A stretch of 64,000 bases of DNA from an uncultured Candidatus Saccharibacteria bacterium. GTDB taxonomy: Bacteria; Patescibacteriota; Saccharimonadia; Saccharimonadales; Saccharimonadaceae. The stretch is taken from NCBI GenBank assembly GCA_938033875.1, contig CALHKG010000013.1:62001-126000 (forward strand), read 5' to 3'. The translations under genes and the position numbers were made by a program. This document shows positions 50,046 to 58,588 of this stretch, in pieces. Below the pieces are notes generated by a model that worked only from the letters and a program-made list of their open reading frames with translations, did no database searches and had not been told where the DNA came from. Every line of letters begins with the position of its first letter. Within the stretch, counting starts at the first letter, position 1.

Positions 50046-50186
50046 TTTTGTGTATAAATCCTTCCCTACCAGTGTACCACAAGCGGAATGAAAAGGTAAA
50101 TAATGACCGAAAAAGGTATTGCTTTTTTGTCAAATTTATGATAGTATAAAGACAGTTAAATAATTAACACAAAAAAGGAAAAAAAT

Positions 50187-50351
50187 ATGGAAATCAACAC
50201 CAGTGAATTAGCTGAATTTTTAGAAGTAACCCGAAAAAAGGATTTAGCAACGTGGGAGCGTCAGCGTAATTCATGGGAATTGGATAGTTTTGTGTCACGA
50301 CGATTGGCGGCTTTGGATGGTGTTCAATCTGAAGAGCTTGAGCTAATTTAA
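50187..50351 (+). CDS. 54-residue protein, unknown function
   Basis: A short ORF with AAAAAGGAAA in front of ATG 50187 that codes for a helical, charged protein (ELAEFLEVTRKKDLATWERQ). The composition and codon use look like real coding sequence. A TATAAA hexamer at about 50142 may be its -10. No family is recognised. Confidence 0.6.
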   Translation: MEINTSELAEFLEVTRKKDLATWERQRNSWELDSFVSRRLAALDGVQSEELELI

Positions 50352-50363
50352 TTCAGTATCTAT

Positions 50364-50390
50364 AAAAAATTCCCCGTCGTATTGACGAGG
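50364..50390 (-). terminator. Terminator of tRNA-Met
   Basis: On the minus strand CCTCGTC and GACGGGG pair, with one G-T pair, around a 5-nt loop and are followed by TTTTTT. Confidence 0.75.
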
Positions 50391-50401
50391 AAAATAATTT
50401 C

Positions 50402-50478
50402 TGGTAGCACCGGGTGGACCCGAACCACCGACCTCAGGCTTATGAGTCCTGCGCTCTAACCAGCTGAGCTACGGTGCC
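50402..50478 (-). tRNA. tRNA-Met, elongator (CAT anticodon)
   Basis: A 77-nt cloverleaf with acceptor GGCACCG/CGGTGCT, D-arm like bacterial tRNA-Met and encoded CCA. Two oddities: the top pair of the anticodon stem is A31 against G39, and the T-loop reads TTCGGGT, so the nearly invariant A58 is G. The anticodon arm CAGGA-CTCATAA-GCCTG and the body still fit Met best. Confidence 0.85.
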
Positions 50479-50540
50479 ACACTGCATTGATTGTAACAGA
50501 TAGTATAAAATTTGCCAAATACGTTTTAGGTAAATTGTGA

Positions 50541-50546
50541 GATAAT
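50541..50546 (+). promoter_or_regulatory. -10 element of tilS, leaderless type
   Basis: TGAGATAAT, an extended -10 with a GATAAT hexamer, 6 nt before GTG 50553. Confidence 0.52.
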
Positions 50547-50552
50547 GGATAT

Positions 50553-51389
50553 GTGAGATATATTATCGCAGTCAGTGGTGGGATTGATTCGGTAGTTTTG
50601 CTGGATTTGATGTCGCGAACGGAAAAAGATTTAGTGGTTGCTCATTTTGACCACGGAATTCGTGAGGATTCGGCGAGTGATGCTAGATTTGTCGAGGCTT
50701 TAGCTGATAGATATAAAATACAATTTGTTTGTCGGCGTGAAAAGCTGGGGGCTGATGCCAGTGAAGAATTGGCGCGCCAAAGGCGTTATGAATTTTTGCG
50801 TGGCGTAGCGACGGATTTTGATGGCGTGATAGTGACAGCGCATCATCGAGATGACATTATTGAAACTGTAGCGATGAATCTTAAGCGTGGCTCCAGGTGG
50901 CGAGGCTTGGCGGGGATGAGTGATAGTCAAATAGTTAGGCCGATGAATGGTTGGACGAAGCAGAGAATTTATGAATATGCGATTCGCCAGAAATTGGAAT
51001 GGTGTGAAGATGAGACAAATCAAAGCGACTTGTATCAGAGAAATAAATTTAGGCGTAAGATAAATCGTGAGCTTGATGAATACCAGAAGCTTGGAGTGTA
51101 TGAGGCGTGGCGAAAACAGAGAGAATTAAGAGTGGAAATTGAGCAGGAAATAGAGAAGTTTGATGGAGAAGTCCTGAGTCGGTATTTTTTGACGATGATA
51201 GATGATAATGTCGCACAAGAATTGCTATATTATTACGTTTTGCGACATCATGATGTGTCGTTACTGGGTTCTCAATTAGAGCGTATGCTAATTGCTATAA
51301 AAACTGGAAAAGCTGGCTCTTGCTGGCAAGTTGGCGGCGGCATTGTGATGAAATTGACACTAAGAAGTGTTATAATAAAGAGAGTTTGA
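50553..51389 (+). CDS. tilS: tRNA(Ile)-lysidine synthase, short form
   Basis: A 278-residue N-type ATP pyrophosphatase that converts C34 of tRNA-Ile2 to lysidine, so AUA is read as isoleucine. The PP-loop SGGIDSVVL is at residues 8-16, followed by HFDHGIREDS and VTAHHRDDIIET. It is much shorter than the E. coli enzyme (about 430), with the C-terminal tRNA-binding domains absent or reduced. The start is GTG; an ATG two nt earlier is out of frame with an immediate stop. ftsH follows 28 nt later, a common bacterial order. Confidence 0.93.
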   Translation: MRYIIAVSGGIDSVVLLDLMSRTEKDLVVAHFDHGIREDSASDARFVEALADRYKIQFVCRREKLGADASEELARQRRYEFLRGVATDFDGVIVTAHHRDDIIETVAMNLKRGSRWRGLAGMSDSQIVRPMNGWTKQRIYEYAIRQKLEWCEDETNQSDLYQRNKFRRKINRELDEYQKLGVYEAWRKQRELRVEIEQEIEKFDGEVLSRYFLTMIDDNVAQELLYYYVLRHHDVSLLGSQLERMLIAIKTGKAGSCWQVGGGIVMKLTLRSVIIKRV

Positions 51390-51417
51390 TTAGTATAGGT
51401 GAAAGGATTAGTTGAGA

Positions 51418-53286
51418 ATGGCTGTTAAGATGCCTCAAAGAAATGGAAAGAATAGAATAAGTCAAATTTTACGATTTGGATTGTTTTGGGCGATTATAAT
51501 TTTTGTAGCGTTAATTTTTTACGCAACACTCTTCCCTGCGTCAAATCTTAAAGATGTTGCATTATCTGATGTAGTGCGTCGAGCAAATGACGGTAAAATT
51601 GCTCAATTGGAGATTCAAGGAAACGATATTAAGATTACTCCAAAAGATCAATCAAAACCTACCGAGCATTCAGTTAAGGAATCTAGTAGCATTTATGAGC
51701 AGGGCTTGAACAAGGATGCTAAGGTTGAGGTGAAGGTTATTCCACCATCAACAACCGGCGAAACCATGTGGAACCTGGCAGTTATGGTTGTGCCTGTGCT
51801 GATTATCGTGGTGTTTTTCATGTTTATGATGCGCCAAGCTCAGGGCCAAAATAATCAAGCTATGGGATTTGGCAAGAGCAAGGCTCGCCTGTATGGACAA
51901 GATAAAGAAAAGGTTCTGTTTACGGATATTGCTGGAAATGATAACGCCAAGCAAGATTTGCAGGAAGTTGTTGATTTCCTCAAGCATCCGAAGAAATATA
52001 AAGATTTGGGCGCAAAGATTCCAAAAGGCGTATTGTTAGTCGGTAATCCTGGTACGGGTAAGACAATGCTAGCCCGAGCTGTTGCTGGTGAGGCTGGTGT
52101 GCCATTCTTCTCGATCTCCGGTTCTGAATTTGTGGAAATGTTTGTTGGTGTTGGTGCTAGCCGAGTGCGAGATTTATTCTCCAAGGCTAAGAAAAATGCT
52201 CCATGTATTATCTTCATTGACGAGATTGATGCCGTGGGTCGTAAGCGTGGCTCTGGTATGGGTGGCGGTCATGATGAACGCGAGCAAACTCTGAACCAGA
52301 TTTTGGTGGAAATGGATGGCTTTGATGGCGAAACGAATGTTATTGTTTTGGCTGCAACTAACCGTGCGGATGTTTTGGATCCGGCTTTGCTTCGCCCTGG
52401 ACGATTTGACCGACGTGTGAATATTACATTGCCAGAACGTAAAGATCGTGAGGCAATTCTGAAGGTTCACTTTAAGAAAAAGCCAACTGATGAAACTGTT
52501 GATCTTGATAAAATGGCGGCAAAAACTGCTGGCTCATCTGGTGCGGACTTGGCGAATATGGCCAATGAAGCTGCAATTATTGCCGCTCGTCGCAACAAGA
52601 AGAAGATTACGAATGACGAATTAACTGAGGCGTTTGAGCGTGTGGCAATTGGTCCAGAGCGCAAGACTAAGATAATGAACGATCACGAGAAAGAATTAAC
52701 GGCTTATCACGAGGCTGGTCACGCAATTGTTGGTCACGTCTTGCCTGATTCCGACCCAGTCCACAAGGTTACGATTATTCCACGTGGTGGTACTGGTGGA
52801 GTAACATGGTTCTTGCCACCAGAAGATAAGAGCTACACAAATGTTTACGAGTTTAAGGATATTTTGGCTCGGGCAATGGGCGGACGAATCGCTGAGCAAT
52901 TGATTTACGGCGATGACGGAATTACTACTGGAGCTGGTTCGGATTTGCGAAAAGCGACTGAAATTGCCCGTGATATGGTGATTGAGCAAGGAATGGGCAA
53001 GGGTTTGCGCGATCAAGTATTCCATGAAGATAACGGCGGCTTGATGTTCGATAAAATGACCAGAGAGCGTCCGTATTCTGATGAGACTGCGAAGATGATT
53101 GATGAGGAAGTCGCGCAATTGATTACCGAAGCTAAACATCGTGCAATGTTGGTATTGAAAGAGAATCGTTCGTTCCTTGATAAGTTGGCCGAGGCTCTAC
53201 TGAAGGAAGAAACTCTGGAAGAACCTGAGGTTGACGAGATTCTTAAAGGCACTAAGTTACCAAAAGAAGCTAAACTGCATTCGTAA
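51418..53286 (+). CDS. ftsH: ATP-dependent zinc metalloprotease FtsH
   Basis: A 622-residue membrane AAA+ protease for quality control of membrane proteins. Two N-terminal helices (about 20-40 and 115-137) flank an extracytoplasmic loop. Walker A is GNPGTGKT, the SRH is in LRPGRFDRR, and the zinc site is HEAGH near residue 435. ATG 51418 is preferred over a TTG two codons upstream; AAAGGA lies before it. The C-terminus is regular. Confidence 0.96.
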   Translation: MAVKMPQRNGKNRISQILRFGLFWAIIIFVALIFYATLFPASNLKDVALSDVVRRANDGKIAQLEIQGNDIKITPKDQSKPTEHSVKESSSIYEQGLNKDAKVEVKVIPPSTTGETMWNLAVMVVPVLIIVVFFMFMMRQAQGQNNQAMGFGKSKARLYGQDKEKVLFTDIAGNDNAKQDLQEVVDFLKHPKKYKDLGAKIPKGVLLVGNPGTGKTMLARAVAGEAGVPFFSISGSEFVEMFVGVGASRVRDLFSKAKKNAPCIIFIDEIDAVGRKRGSGMGGGHDEREQTLNQILVEMDGFDGETNVIVLAATNRADVLDPALLRPGRFDRRVNITLPERKDREAILKVHFKKKPTDETVDLDKMAAKTAGSSGADLANMANEAAIIAARRNKKKITNDELTEAFERVAIGPERKTKIMNDHEKELTAYHEAGHAIVGHVLPDSDPVHKVTIIPRGGTGGVTWFLPPEDKSYTNVYEFKDILARAMGGRIAEQLIYGDDGITTGAGSDLRKATEIARDMVIEQGMGKGLRDQVFHEDNGGLMFDKMTRERPYSDETAKMIDEEVAQLITEAKHRAMLVLKENRSFLDKLAEALLKEETLEEPEVDEILKGTKLPKEAKLHS

Positions 53287-53292
53287 AATACT

Positions 53293-54945
53293 ATGGGGCG
53301 CGTTCGTAGTACAGTTACGAAAATAAATCAGCGGCTTAATGTGAAATTGGCTGCTACGATTATGGCTAGCTCGACGTTACTGTCGAGCTTGCTGGGATTT
53401 TTCCGTGATCGTCTACTAAACTCAGCCTACATGCCAAGTAGAAATGGAGTATCGGCGGGATACCCGGTTGGACTAGACGCTTATACGGCGGCTTTCATGG
53501 TGCCAGATTTTATGTTTGCAGTGCTGGTTTCTGGTGCGCTTAGTGTGACGTTCATTCCAGTTTTTAATGAGCGCTGGGTCAAGGGCAATAAGCAGTCGGC
53601 TTGGCAAATTAGCTCTAGTATGATCAATTTTATGGCGCTAATAACCATGGCGGCGTCGGTGCTGATTATTATCTTTGCCGATCCGTTGATGAAGTATTTA
53701 ATCGCGCCTGGTCTGAGTGAGTCTGGTCATGCTTTGGCGGTTAGTATGATGCAGGTGATCGCGGTTAATCCGTTTATTTTTGCGGTTGCGGCGGTGATTG
53801 CTAGTATTCAGCAAGCGGTCGGGCGATTTATGTTCTGTGCGCTGGCGCCAATGCTGTATAACGTCGGTATTATTATCGGTACGGTGTGGTTTACTGGTGG
53901 CGTCAATTTATTCGGCTGGCAGATTTTTGACGGTGGAATTATGGGCGTGGCGTTAGGCGTGGTTTTGGGGTCGTTCCTGCAATTGATTGTTAGCGCAGTT
54001 GGCTTGGCTGGACTTGGGTTTGATTACAATTTCAAAATTTATTGGCGGAATAAGGGATTTAGGAAAGTTTTATCTTTATTGCCAGCGCGTTCTGTCGATC
54101 AAGGAATGGATTATGTGGTTAGCTTGGTCGAGGTCAATTTGGCTTCGCGCTTGGTCGATGGAACGGTTAGGGCATATCAACAGGCTTTAACTCTTCATAT
54201 GATGCCGATTAACCTTATTGGTGTGGCGATTTCAAATGCCGCTTTTCCGCAATTAACTGAGCATTTGGGTGAAGGTCGAAATGACCTATTTCAAAAAGAC
54301 CTGCGCTCCCTGCTAAGAATTATTTTTTGGATGGCACTTCCGGTGTCGGTGGTGATTTTCTTTACCAGGGGGTACGTTGTGCACTTTATTAGTAATGGTG
54401 GTGTTCCACTAATCGCGGGAATTTTGGGCTGTTTGGTCGTAGCGATTTTGTTCCGAACTATTTACCACATGGCCGCGCGAGCATTTTACGCCCGCCAAGA
54501 CACAAAAACTCCGCTGTATATTTCAATTTTCTCGATTTCTTTGAATATTATTTTGGCAATTGTTCTGTCGATGGTCTTGAAAATGGGTGCATATGGATTG
54601 GCTTGGGCTCAATCGACAGTGGCGGTTTTGGAGGTGGTTGTGCTTTTGGCGGTTATGAATCGTCAAATGCCAAAATTATTCGACATGACGTTTGTGCGAG
54701 CGATTTTTAAGATGATAATTGCTGGTACTATTACGGGCGTGGTTTGTTATATTGCCGTACTAATTATGCCGTTTCGTTATCATGACGACAGCTTCTTTAG
54801 CGCTTTTCCGAAATTTGTTATCATTTCATTGGTCAGTTTTGGCGCGTATGCCGCGGCTTCAAAGTGGCTAAAATTGCCAGAAATTGACCCGATTCTTGCA
54901 CGATTGAAAAAAGTGTTATTTGGGCGACTGGAGTTTAAGAGCTAA
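53293..54945 (+). CDS. murJ: Lipid II flippase MurJ
   Basis: A 550-residue MATE-like MOP-superfamily protein with about 14 helices that would flip lipid II to the outer face of the membrane. The start LLSSLLGFFRDRLLNSAYMP contains the family's RD motif, and later DAYTAAFMVPDF and PARSVDQGMDY are typical. It begins 6 nt after ftsH, and lepA starts on its stop codon (TAATG). Confidence 0.92.
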   Translation: MGRVRSTVTKINQRLNVKLAATIMASSTLLSSLLGFFRDRLLNSAYMPSRNGVSAGYPVGLDAYTAAFMVPDFMFAVLVSGALSVTFIPVFNERWVKGNKQSAWQISSSMINFMALITMAASVLIIIFADPLMKYLIAPGLSESGHALAVSMMQVIAVNPFIFAVAAVIASIQQAVGRFMFCALAPMLYNVGIIIGTVWFTGGVNLFGWQIFDGGIMGVALGVVLGSFLQLIVSAVGLAGLGFDYNFKIYWRNKGFRKVLSLLPARSVDQGMDYVVSLVEVNLASRLVDGTVRAYQQALTLHMMPINLIGVAISNAAFPQLTEHLGEGRNDLFQKDLRSLLRIIFWMALPVSVVIFFTRGYVVHFISNGGVPLIAGILGCLVVAILFRTIYHMAARAFYARQDTKTPLYISIFSISLNIILAIVLSMVLKMGAYGLAWAQSTVAVLEVVVLLAVMNRQMPKLFDMTFVRAIFKMIIAGTITGVVCYIAVLIMPFRYHDDSFFSAFPKFVIISLVSFGAYAAASKWLKLPEIDPILARLKKVLFGRLEFKS

Positions 54946-55787
54946 TGGAAAATATTCGGAATTTTTGTATTATTGCTCACATTGATCACGGCAAGTCTAC
55001 GCTGGCTGATCGAATGATGGAGATGACTGGTACGGTAGAAAAGCGTGAAATGAAATCGCAGCTGCTGGACTCAATGGATTTGGAACGGGAAAAAGGCATT
55101 ACTATTAAGTTAGCGCCGGTGCGAATGCGATATAAAAATGTCGATTTGAATTTGATTGACACTCCGGGGCATGTTGATTTTAGTTATGAAGTTTCGCGTA
55201 GCTTGCAGGCTTGCGAGGGCGCGATATTGGTGGTTGATGCCAGTCAGGGAATTCAGGCGCAAACATTGTCGAACGTTTACTTGGCGATGGAGCAGGATTT
55301 GACGATTATTCCGGTCCTGAATAAGGTCGATCTGCCGGCCGCTGATATACCGCGTGTATCCAGACAAGTTATTAATTTGTTGGGCTGTGATGAAAGTGAG
55401 ATTATTCATATTTCTGCTAAAACTGGTCAAAATGTAGACAAGGTTTTGGATGCGGTCGTTGAGCGAATCCCGGCGCCAACTGGCGAGGTTGATGATCCGA
55501 CTAGGGCGTTGATTTTTGATAGCTATTATGACGATTATCGTGGCGTAATTTTATACGTGCGGGTGGTTGATGGGCGAATTAAAAAGGGCGAGTCTATCCG
55601 AATGATGGCGACTGGCGCAAATGGACTAGCTCTGGAAGTCGGGCATCTTAACCCAGCCATGCAACCCGACCCTTCGCTTGAAACTGGCGAAATTGGCTAT
55701 ATTGTGACAAACCTGAAAACGACACGCGAGGCACGGGTGGGTGATACGGTAACACTGAAGAAATATATGGAGCAAAAGAATGGTTAA
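54945..55787 (+). CDS. lepA: LepA (elongation factor 4), N-terminal half: GTPase and domain II
   Basis: This 280-residue protein equals the first half of LepA. All GTPase boxes are present: AHIDHGKST, KGITI, DTPGH, NKVD and SAKTG. Domain II ends with ARVGDTVTL, exactly before the linker to domain III, then nine more residues and TAA. The missing part (domains III, V and CTD) is encoded at 57624-58586, so this is a gene split, not a decay: no frameshift or internal stop exists in either half. The next ATG (55780) lies within its last codons. Confidence 0.95.
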   Translation: MENIRNFCIIAHIDHGKSTLADRMMEMTGTVEKREMKSQLLDSMDLEREKGITIKLAPVRMRYKNVDLNLIDTPGHVDFSYEVSRSLQACEGAILVVDASQGIQAQTLSNVYLAMEQDLTIIPVLNKVDLPAADIPRVSRQVINLLGCDESEIIHISAKTGQNVDKVLDAVVERIPAPTGEVDDPTRALIFDSYYDDYRGVILYVRVVDGRIKKGESIRMMATGANGLALEVGHLNPAMQPDPSLETGEIGYIVTNLKTTREARVGDTVTLKKYMEQKNG

Positions 55788-56307
55788 TAGAGAGAGCGAG
55801 CGGAAAGTATTGATTAGTAGCGGGTATTCGCAAACTACTGATCATGAAGCAGGAGGTCTTGCAGTTGGTGAGTCTCGTCTTGAGGAGTTAAGGCTTACGA
55901 TTACTATGACAATAGCTGCAACAATGGTAAGTCTATATGCTCTACCGGAATCAGTTAAATGGGCGTATACAATAAGACCAGTTACAGTTATTCCTGGACT
56001 GCTATCCCTTCTATACATTATTCTTTTAGCATCTCATCTTAAATATAAAAATAAAAGTATGATCGGTGATCTTGATATCCCTCGTTCCTTTCAGGCGGGT
56101 GTGTATGATTTTGCTATTGATAATTTTTGGGCCTCTTTCTTTATTGGAGCTATTTTTGTAGGTGCAAAAGTACTAGGCTGGGATGGTGAGACAAATGGTT
56201 TAGGGGTAATGAAGGGAGCTATTATAGCATGTCCTATATTATTGTTCTTGGTGATATGGATGTCTCATAGACGCCAAAAAGAGGAGAGGCAAGAAAAAAC
56301 GGATTAA
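55780..56307 (+). CDS. Four-helix membrane protein inserted in lepA
   Basis: A 175-residue protein of unknown family. A polar N-terminus of about 35 residues is followed by helices at about 40-58, 65-85, 115-132 and 145-162, and a basic/acidic tail (SHRRQKEERQEK). The ATG lies 8 nt inside the end of lepA-N with GGAG seven nt upstream, so it is translated by coupling to lepA-N. Base composition is slightly lower in GC than lepA. Possibly a cargo gene of the insertion. Confidence 0.72.
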   Translation: MVNRESERKVLISSGYSQTTDHEAGGLAVGESRLEELRLTITMTIAATMVSLYALPESVKWAYTIRPVTVIPGLLSLLYIILLASHLKYKNKSMIGDLDIPRSFQAGVYDFAIDNFWASFFIGAIFVGAKVLGWDGETNGLGVMKGAIIACPILLFLVIWMSHRRQKEERQEKTD

Positions 56308-56431
56308 GAATTGAACGGGGTAACAGCGAAATTGCTTAACCTGCTTTCTTGCTATAAATATAGTTTTGATAAAGTCGTCGATGTGCTGTGCGACTTCTCA
56401 GGGTGAAAATAATATAACCGAAGCGCAGCGT

Positions 56432-56557
56432 ATGGCAGACTATACTATAGATCAGAGTGTCTTGGCAGATGATATTATCGTTGAAGATCAGGAATATGCT
56501 AAACTTATTATAGAAAGCGCCATTGATCATCTGCTGGCAGCTAAAGGAAAAATATAG
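56432..56557 (+). CDS. Doubtful 41-residue ORF in the lepA insertion
   Basis: The gap 56308-56652 holds this short acidic ORF (MADYTIDQSVLADDII) with a possible TATAAC hexamer at 56413-56418. There is no Shine-Dalgarno site. A longer version from a TTG at 56366 would have a poor start. Otherwise nothing is seen in the gap. Confidence 0.3.
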   Translation: MADYTIDQSVLADDIIVEDQEYAKLIIESAIDHLLAAKGKI

Positions 56558-56652
56558 CGGGTAGCCAAATTATCCGGTTAATACAAAAATGGTTATTTTT
56601 TGCGGTGATGTTGAAGAAATATTTTGAATAAAATTAGCGATAAGGAGAAATC

Positions 56653-56967
56653 ATGAATCCACAAACAATCAGCTTAACTGAATTACAAAAACACCTCGAT
56701 CAAACATGTAAAGAAAAGGGGTGGGATAAAAATTCTGTCACTGAAGTGTTCTTATTGTTTACTGAGGAAGTTGGCGAGCTGGCAAAAGCGATTCGCAAAG
56801 AGACGGGATTTAAGGGAGAAAAAAGACCTGATAACCATGATAATCTGCGCGAGGAGTTCGCGGACGTGCTGAACTATTTGATGGAATTGGCAAATCGGTT
56901 TGACGTCAATTTGGCGGAAGTGTATTTTGAGAAGCACAAGATCAATAGCGCGCGACATTGGGAATAA
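56653..56967 (+). CDS. MazG-like nucleotide pyrophosphohydrolase, in the lepA insertion
   Basis: A 104-residue helical NTP pyrophosphohydrolase. The metal site is FTEEVGELAKAI and the second set is EEFADVLNYLMELANRF. AAGGAG lies 6 nt before the ATG. It differs from the MazG protein at 43657, so they are separate acquisitions or old paralogues. Short MazG proteins are often in mobile or defence-associated islands; that fits but does not prove such an origin here. Confidence 0.9.
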   Translation: MNPQTISLTELQKHLDQTCKEKGWDKNSVTEVFLLFTEEVGELAKAIRKETGFKGEKRPDNHDNLREEFADVLNYLMELANRFDVNLAEVYFEKHKINSARHWE

Positions 56968-57042
56968 TATATACTAGTATTGAAAGGTGCAGATGTAATA
57001 AAATGCACGAAATAGGTATTGATATATCTGTTGTTGGCAATT

Positions 57043-57513
57043 ATGAGTAATTTCAAAAACTTTACAGAGAAGATTAGATGTCGGGTGATTCCGATAACAC
57101 GCGACCGCCATGTGTGGTTAGATGAGAAAGTTGTTGACGATGATTTGTATTGTGTTTTTATTAATGGTCGATCATACGAACTTGGTGAAGAATATGATGA
57201 CTTTTTGTATGTCAACGCTGACAACTTTGCTGAACTAGCAGACGCCATCCTACGCGAATTGTATGCACGCGGATTTTCATCGTCAGACTATAAGCTAATC
57301 AACGAAAATTATGTTCATCTAGATTATAGCTTTTTGAGCAATGACATACCTTGGGTCGCTTGGCATAATGTTGAGGCAATAGTTAAGGGTGATATTACTG
57401 ACGAGAAGGACTATCGTCGCGACAAAGCTAAGTGCGGTCGGTGGATGAGTTACGCTGAACTGGTTCAGGCTATTGGCAAGAATCAAGCTCATAAGATTTT
57501 TGAGCAGTTATAG
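57043..57513 (+). CDS. Hypothetical protein in the lepA insertion
   Basis: A 156-residue soluble protein, acidic, with many aromatic residues (for example YELGEEYDDFLYV and HLDYSFLSNDIPWVAWHNV). I recognise no family. ATG 57043 is preferred; the frame reaches up to 57019. There is no good Shine-Dalgarno. It is the last gene before lepA-C. Confidence 0.68.
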   Translation: MSNFKNFTEKIRCRVIPITRDRHVWLDEKVVDDDLYCVFINGRSYELGEEYDDFLYVNADNFAELADAILRELYARGFSSSDYKLINENYVHLDYSFLSNDIPWVAWHNVEAIVKGDITDEKDYRRDKAKCGRWMSYAELVQAIGKNQAHKIFEQL

Positions 57514-57606
57514 GTTAGACCTCAGTGTGTAAGGAATAATTTGCTGAGAATAAGTAGGCATACAAGGAGCGATTTACTGTGCGTTTATATAAAAACATTG
57601 AGCTGA

Positions 57607-57612
57607 TATAAT
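57607..57612 (+). promoter_or_regulatory. Extended -10 element of the lepA C-terminal half
   Basis: TGATATAAT, an extended -10, 11 nt before ATG 57624; the leader would be about 5 nt. It gives lepA-C its own transcription start. Confidence 0.55.
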
Positions 57613-57623
57613 AACAAATAGTT

Positions 57624-58586
57624 ATGACTGAAAAAATTACCGTCCAGCCACTTCCAGGTTATAAAGAAGTTAAGCCGTTTGTCTATGCGGGGTTTTTTCC
57701 AGTGTCCAATGAAGACTATAATGACCTGAAAGAAGCAATTGAAAAGTTGAGCCTCAGCGATTCGGCACTGCAATTCGAGCCGGAGAATTCGCCGGTTCTG
57801 GGCTACGGTGTGCGAATTGGATTTTTGGGTCTGCTTCATATGGATATTATTCGTGAGCGATTGGAGCGTGAGTATAAATTGGATCTCATCGTTACAAATC
57901 CGAGTACTGATTATCAAGTTAGTCTGACGAATGGCGAGGAGCTGGATATTAAATCCGCCAGTGAATTGCCCGACCCAGCGCAAATAAAAGAGATTCGCGA
58001 GCCGTGGATTGATGGTGAAATTGTCGTGCCGCAGGATTACATTGGTGCGGTGATTCAGTTGATTGTGAGCAAGCGTGGTCGCCAGAAAAACTTGAGTTAC
58101 ATTGACGAGCGGGCGCTGATTTCATTTGCGGCGCCACTTGCGAATTTATTGACGGATTTTTATGACCAATTGAAGTCGATCACCAGCGGCTACGGTTCGT
58201 TTAATTATGAATTGTCGGATTATCAAGTGGAAGATTTGGTGCGTGTCGATTTTTATGTGGCGGGCGAAATGGTTGATTCGCTGAGCGTGATGTGTCATCG
58301 ATCGGAATCACAGCATTTGGGGCGTGAGATTGTTAAGAAATTGAAGGAAGTCGTGCCGCGTCAGAGTTTTGAGGTTTCATTGCAAGCGGCAATTGGCGGT
58401 AAATTTATTGCCAGGGAAAATATCGGCGCTTATAGAAAAGACGTTACGGGCTATCTTTACGGCGGCGATGTCAGTCGTAAAAAGAAGCTTCTCGCCAAGC
58501 AGGCGCGTGGTAAAAAACGAATGAAACGCTTTGGTAAAGTTGACATACCGAGCGAAGCATTTATGGTAATGCTAAAAAGGGATTAA
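57624..58586 (+). CDS. lepA: LepA (elongation factor 4), C-terminal half: domain III to CTD
   Basis: This 320-residue protein equals the second half of LepA. After seven extra residues it starts with QPLPGYKEVKPFVYAG, the beginning of domain III, contains FLGLLHMDIIRERLE (domain III/V) and ends with the LepA-specific C-terminal domain (GGDVSRKKKLL, GKKRMKRFG, PSEAFMVML). Together with 54945-55787 every LepA domain is encoded. It has its own -10 element and ATG but no Shine-Dalgarno. The nucleotidase gene begins 2 nt after its stop, so the downstream operon continues from here. Confidence 0.95.
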   Translation: MTEKITVQPLPGYKEVKPFVYAGFFPVSNEDYNDLKEAIEKLSLSDSALQFEPENSPVLGYGVRIGFLGLLHMDIIRERLEREYKLDLIVTNPSTDYQVSLTNGEELDIKSASELPDPAQIKEIREPWIDGEIVVPQDYIGAVIQLIVSKRGRQKNLSYIDERALISFAAPLANLLTDFYDQLKSITSGYGSFNYELSDYQVEDLVRVDFYVAGEMVDSLSVMCHRSESQHLGREIVKKLKEVVPRQSFEVSLQAAIGGKFIARENIGAYRKDVTGYLYGGDVSRKKKLLAKQARGKKRMKRFGKVDIPSEAFMVMLKRD

Positions 58587-58588
58587 CT

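Noticed and set aside
56366..56431. Longer form of the small ORF in the lepA insertion
   Set aside because: It would start at a TTG without a ribosome binding site or a proper -10 spacing.
55788..57623. Insertion sequence or transposon in lepA
   Set aside because: No transposase or integrase frame, no terminal inverted repeats and no convincing target-site duplication were seen (ATGGTTA and ATAGTTA at the borders differ).
54945..58586. Intein or group I/II intron in lepA
   Set aside because: The insertion contains complete genes with their own starts, no splicing-domain motifs or intron-encoded protein, and each lepA half has its own stop or start codon.
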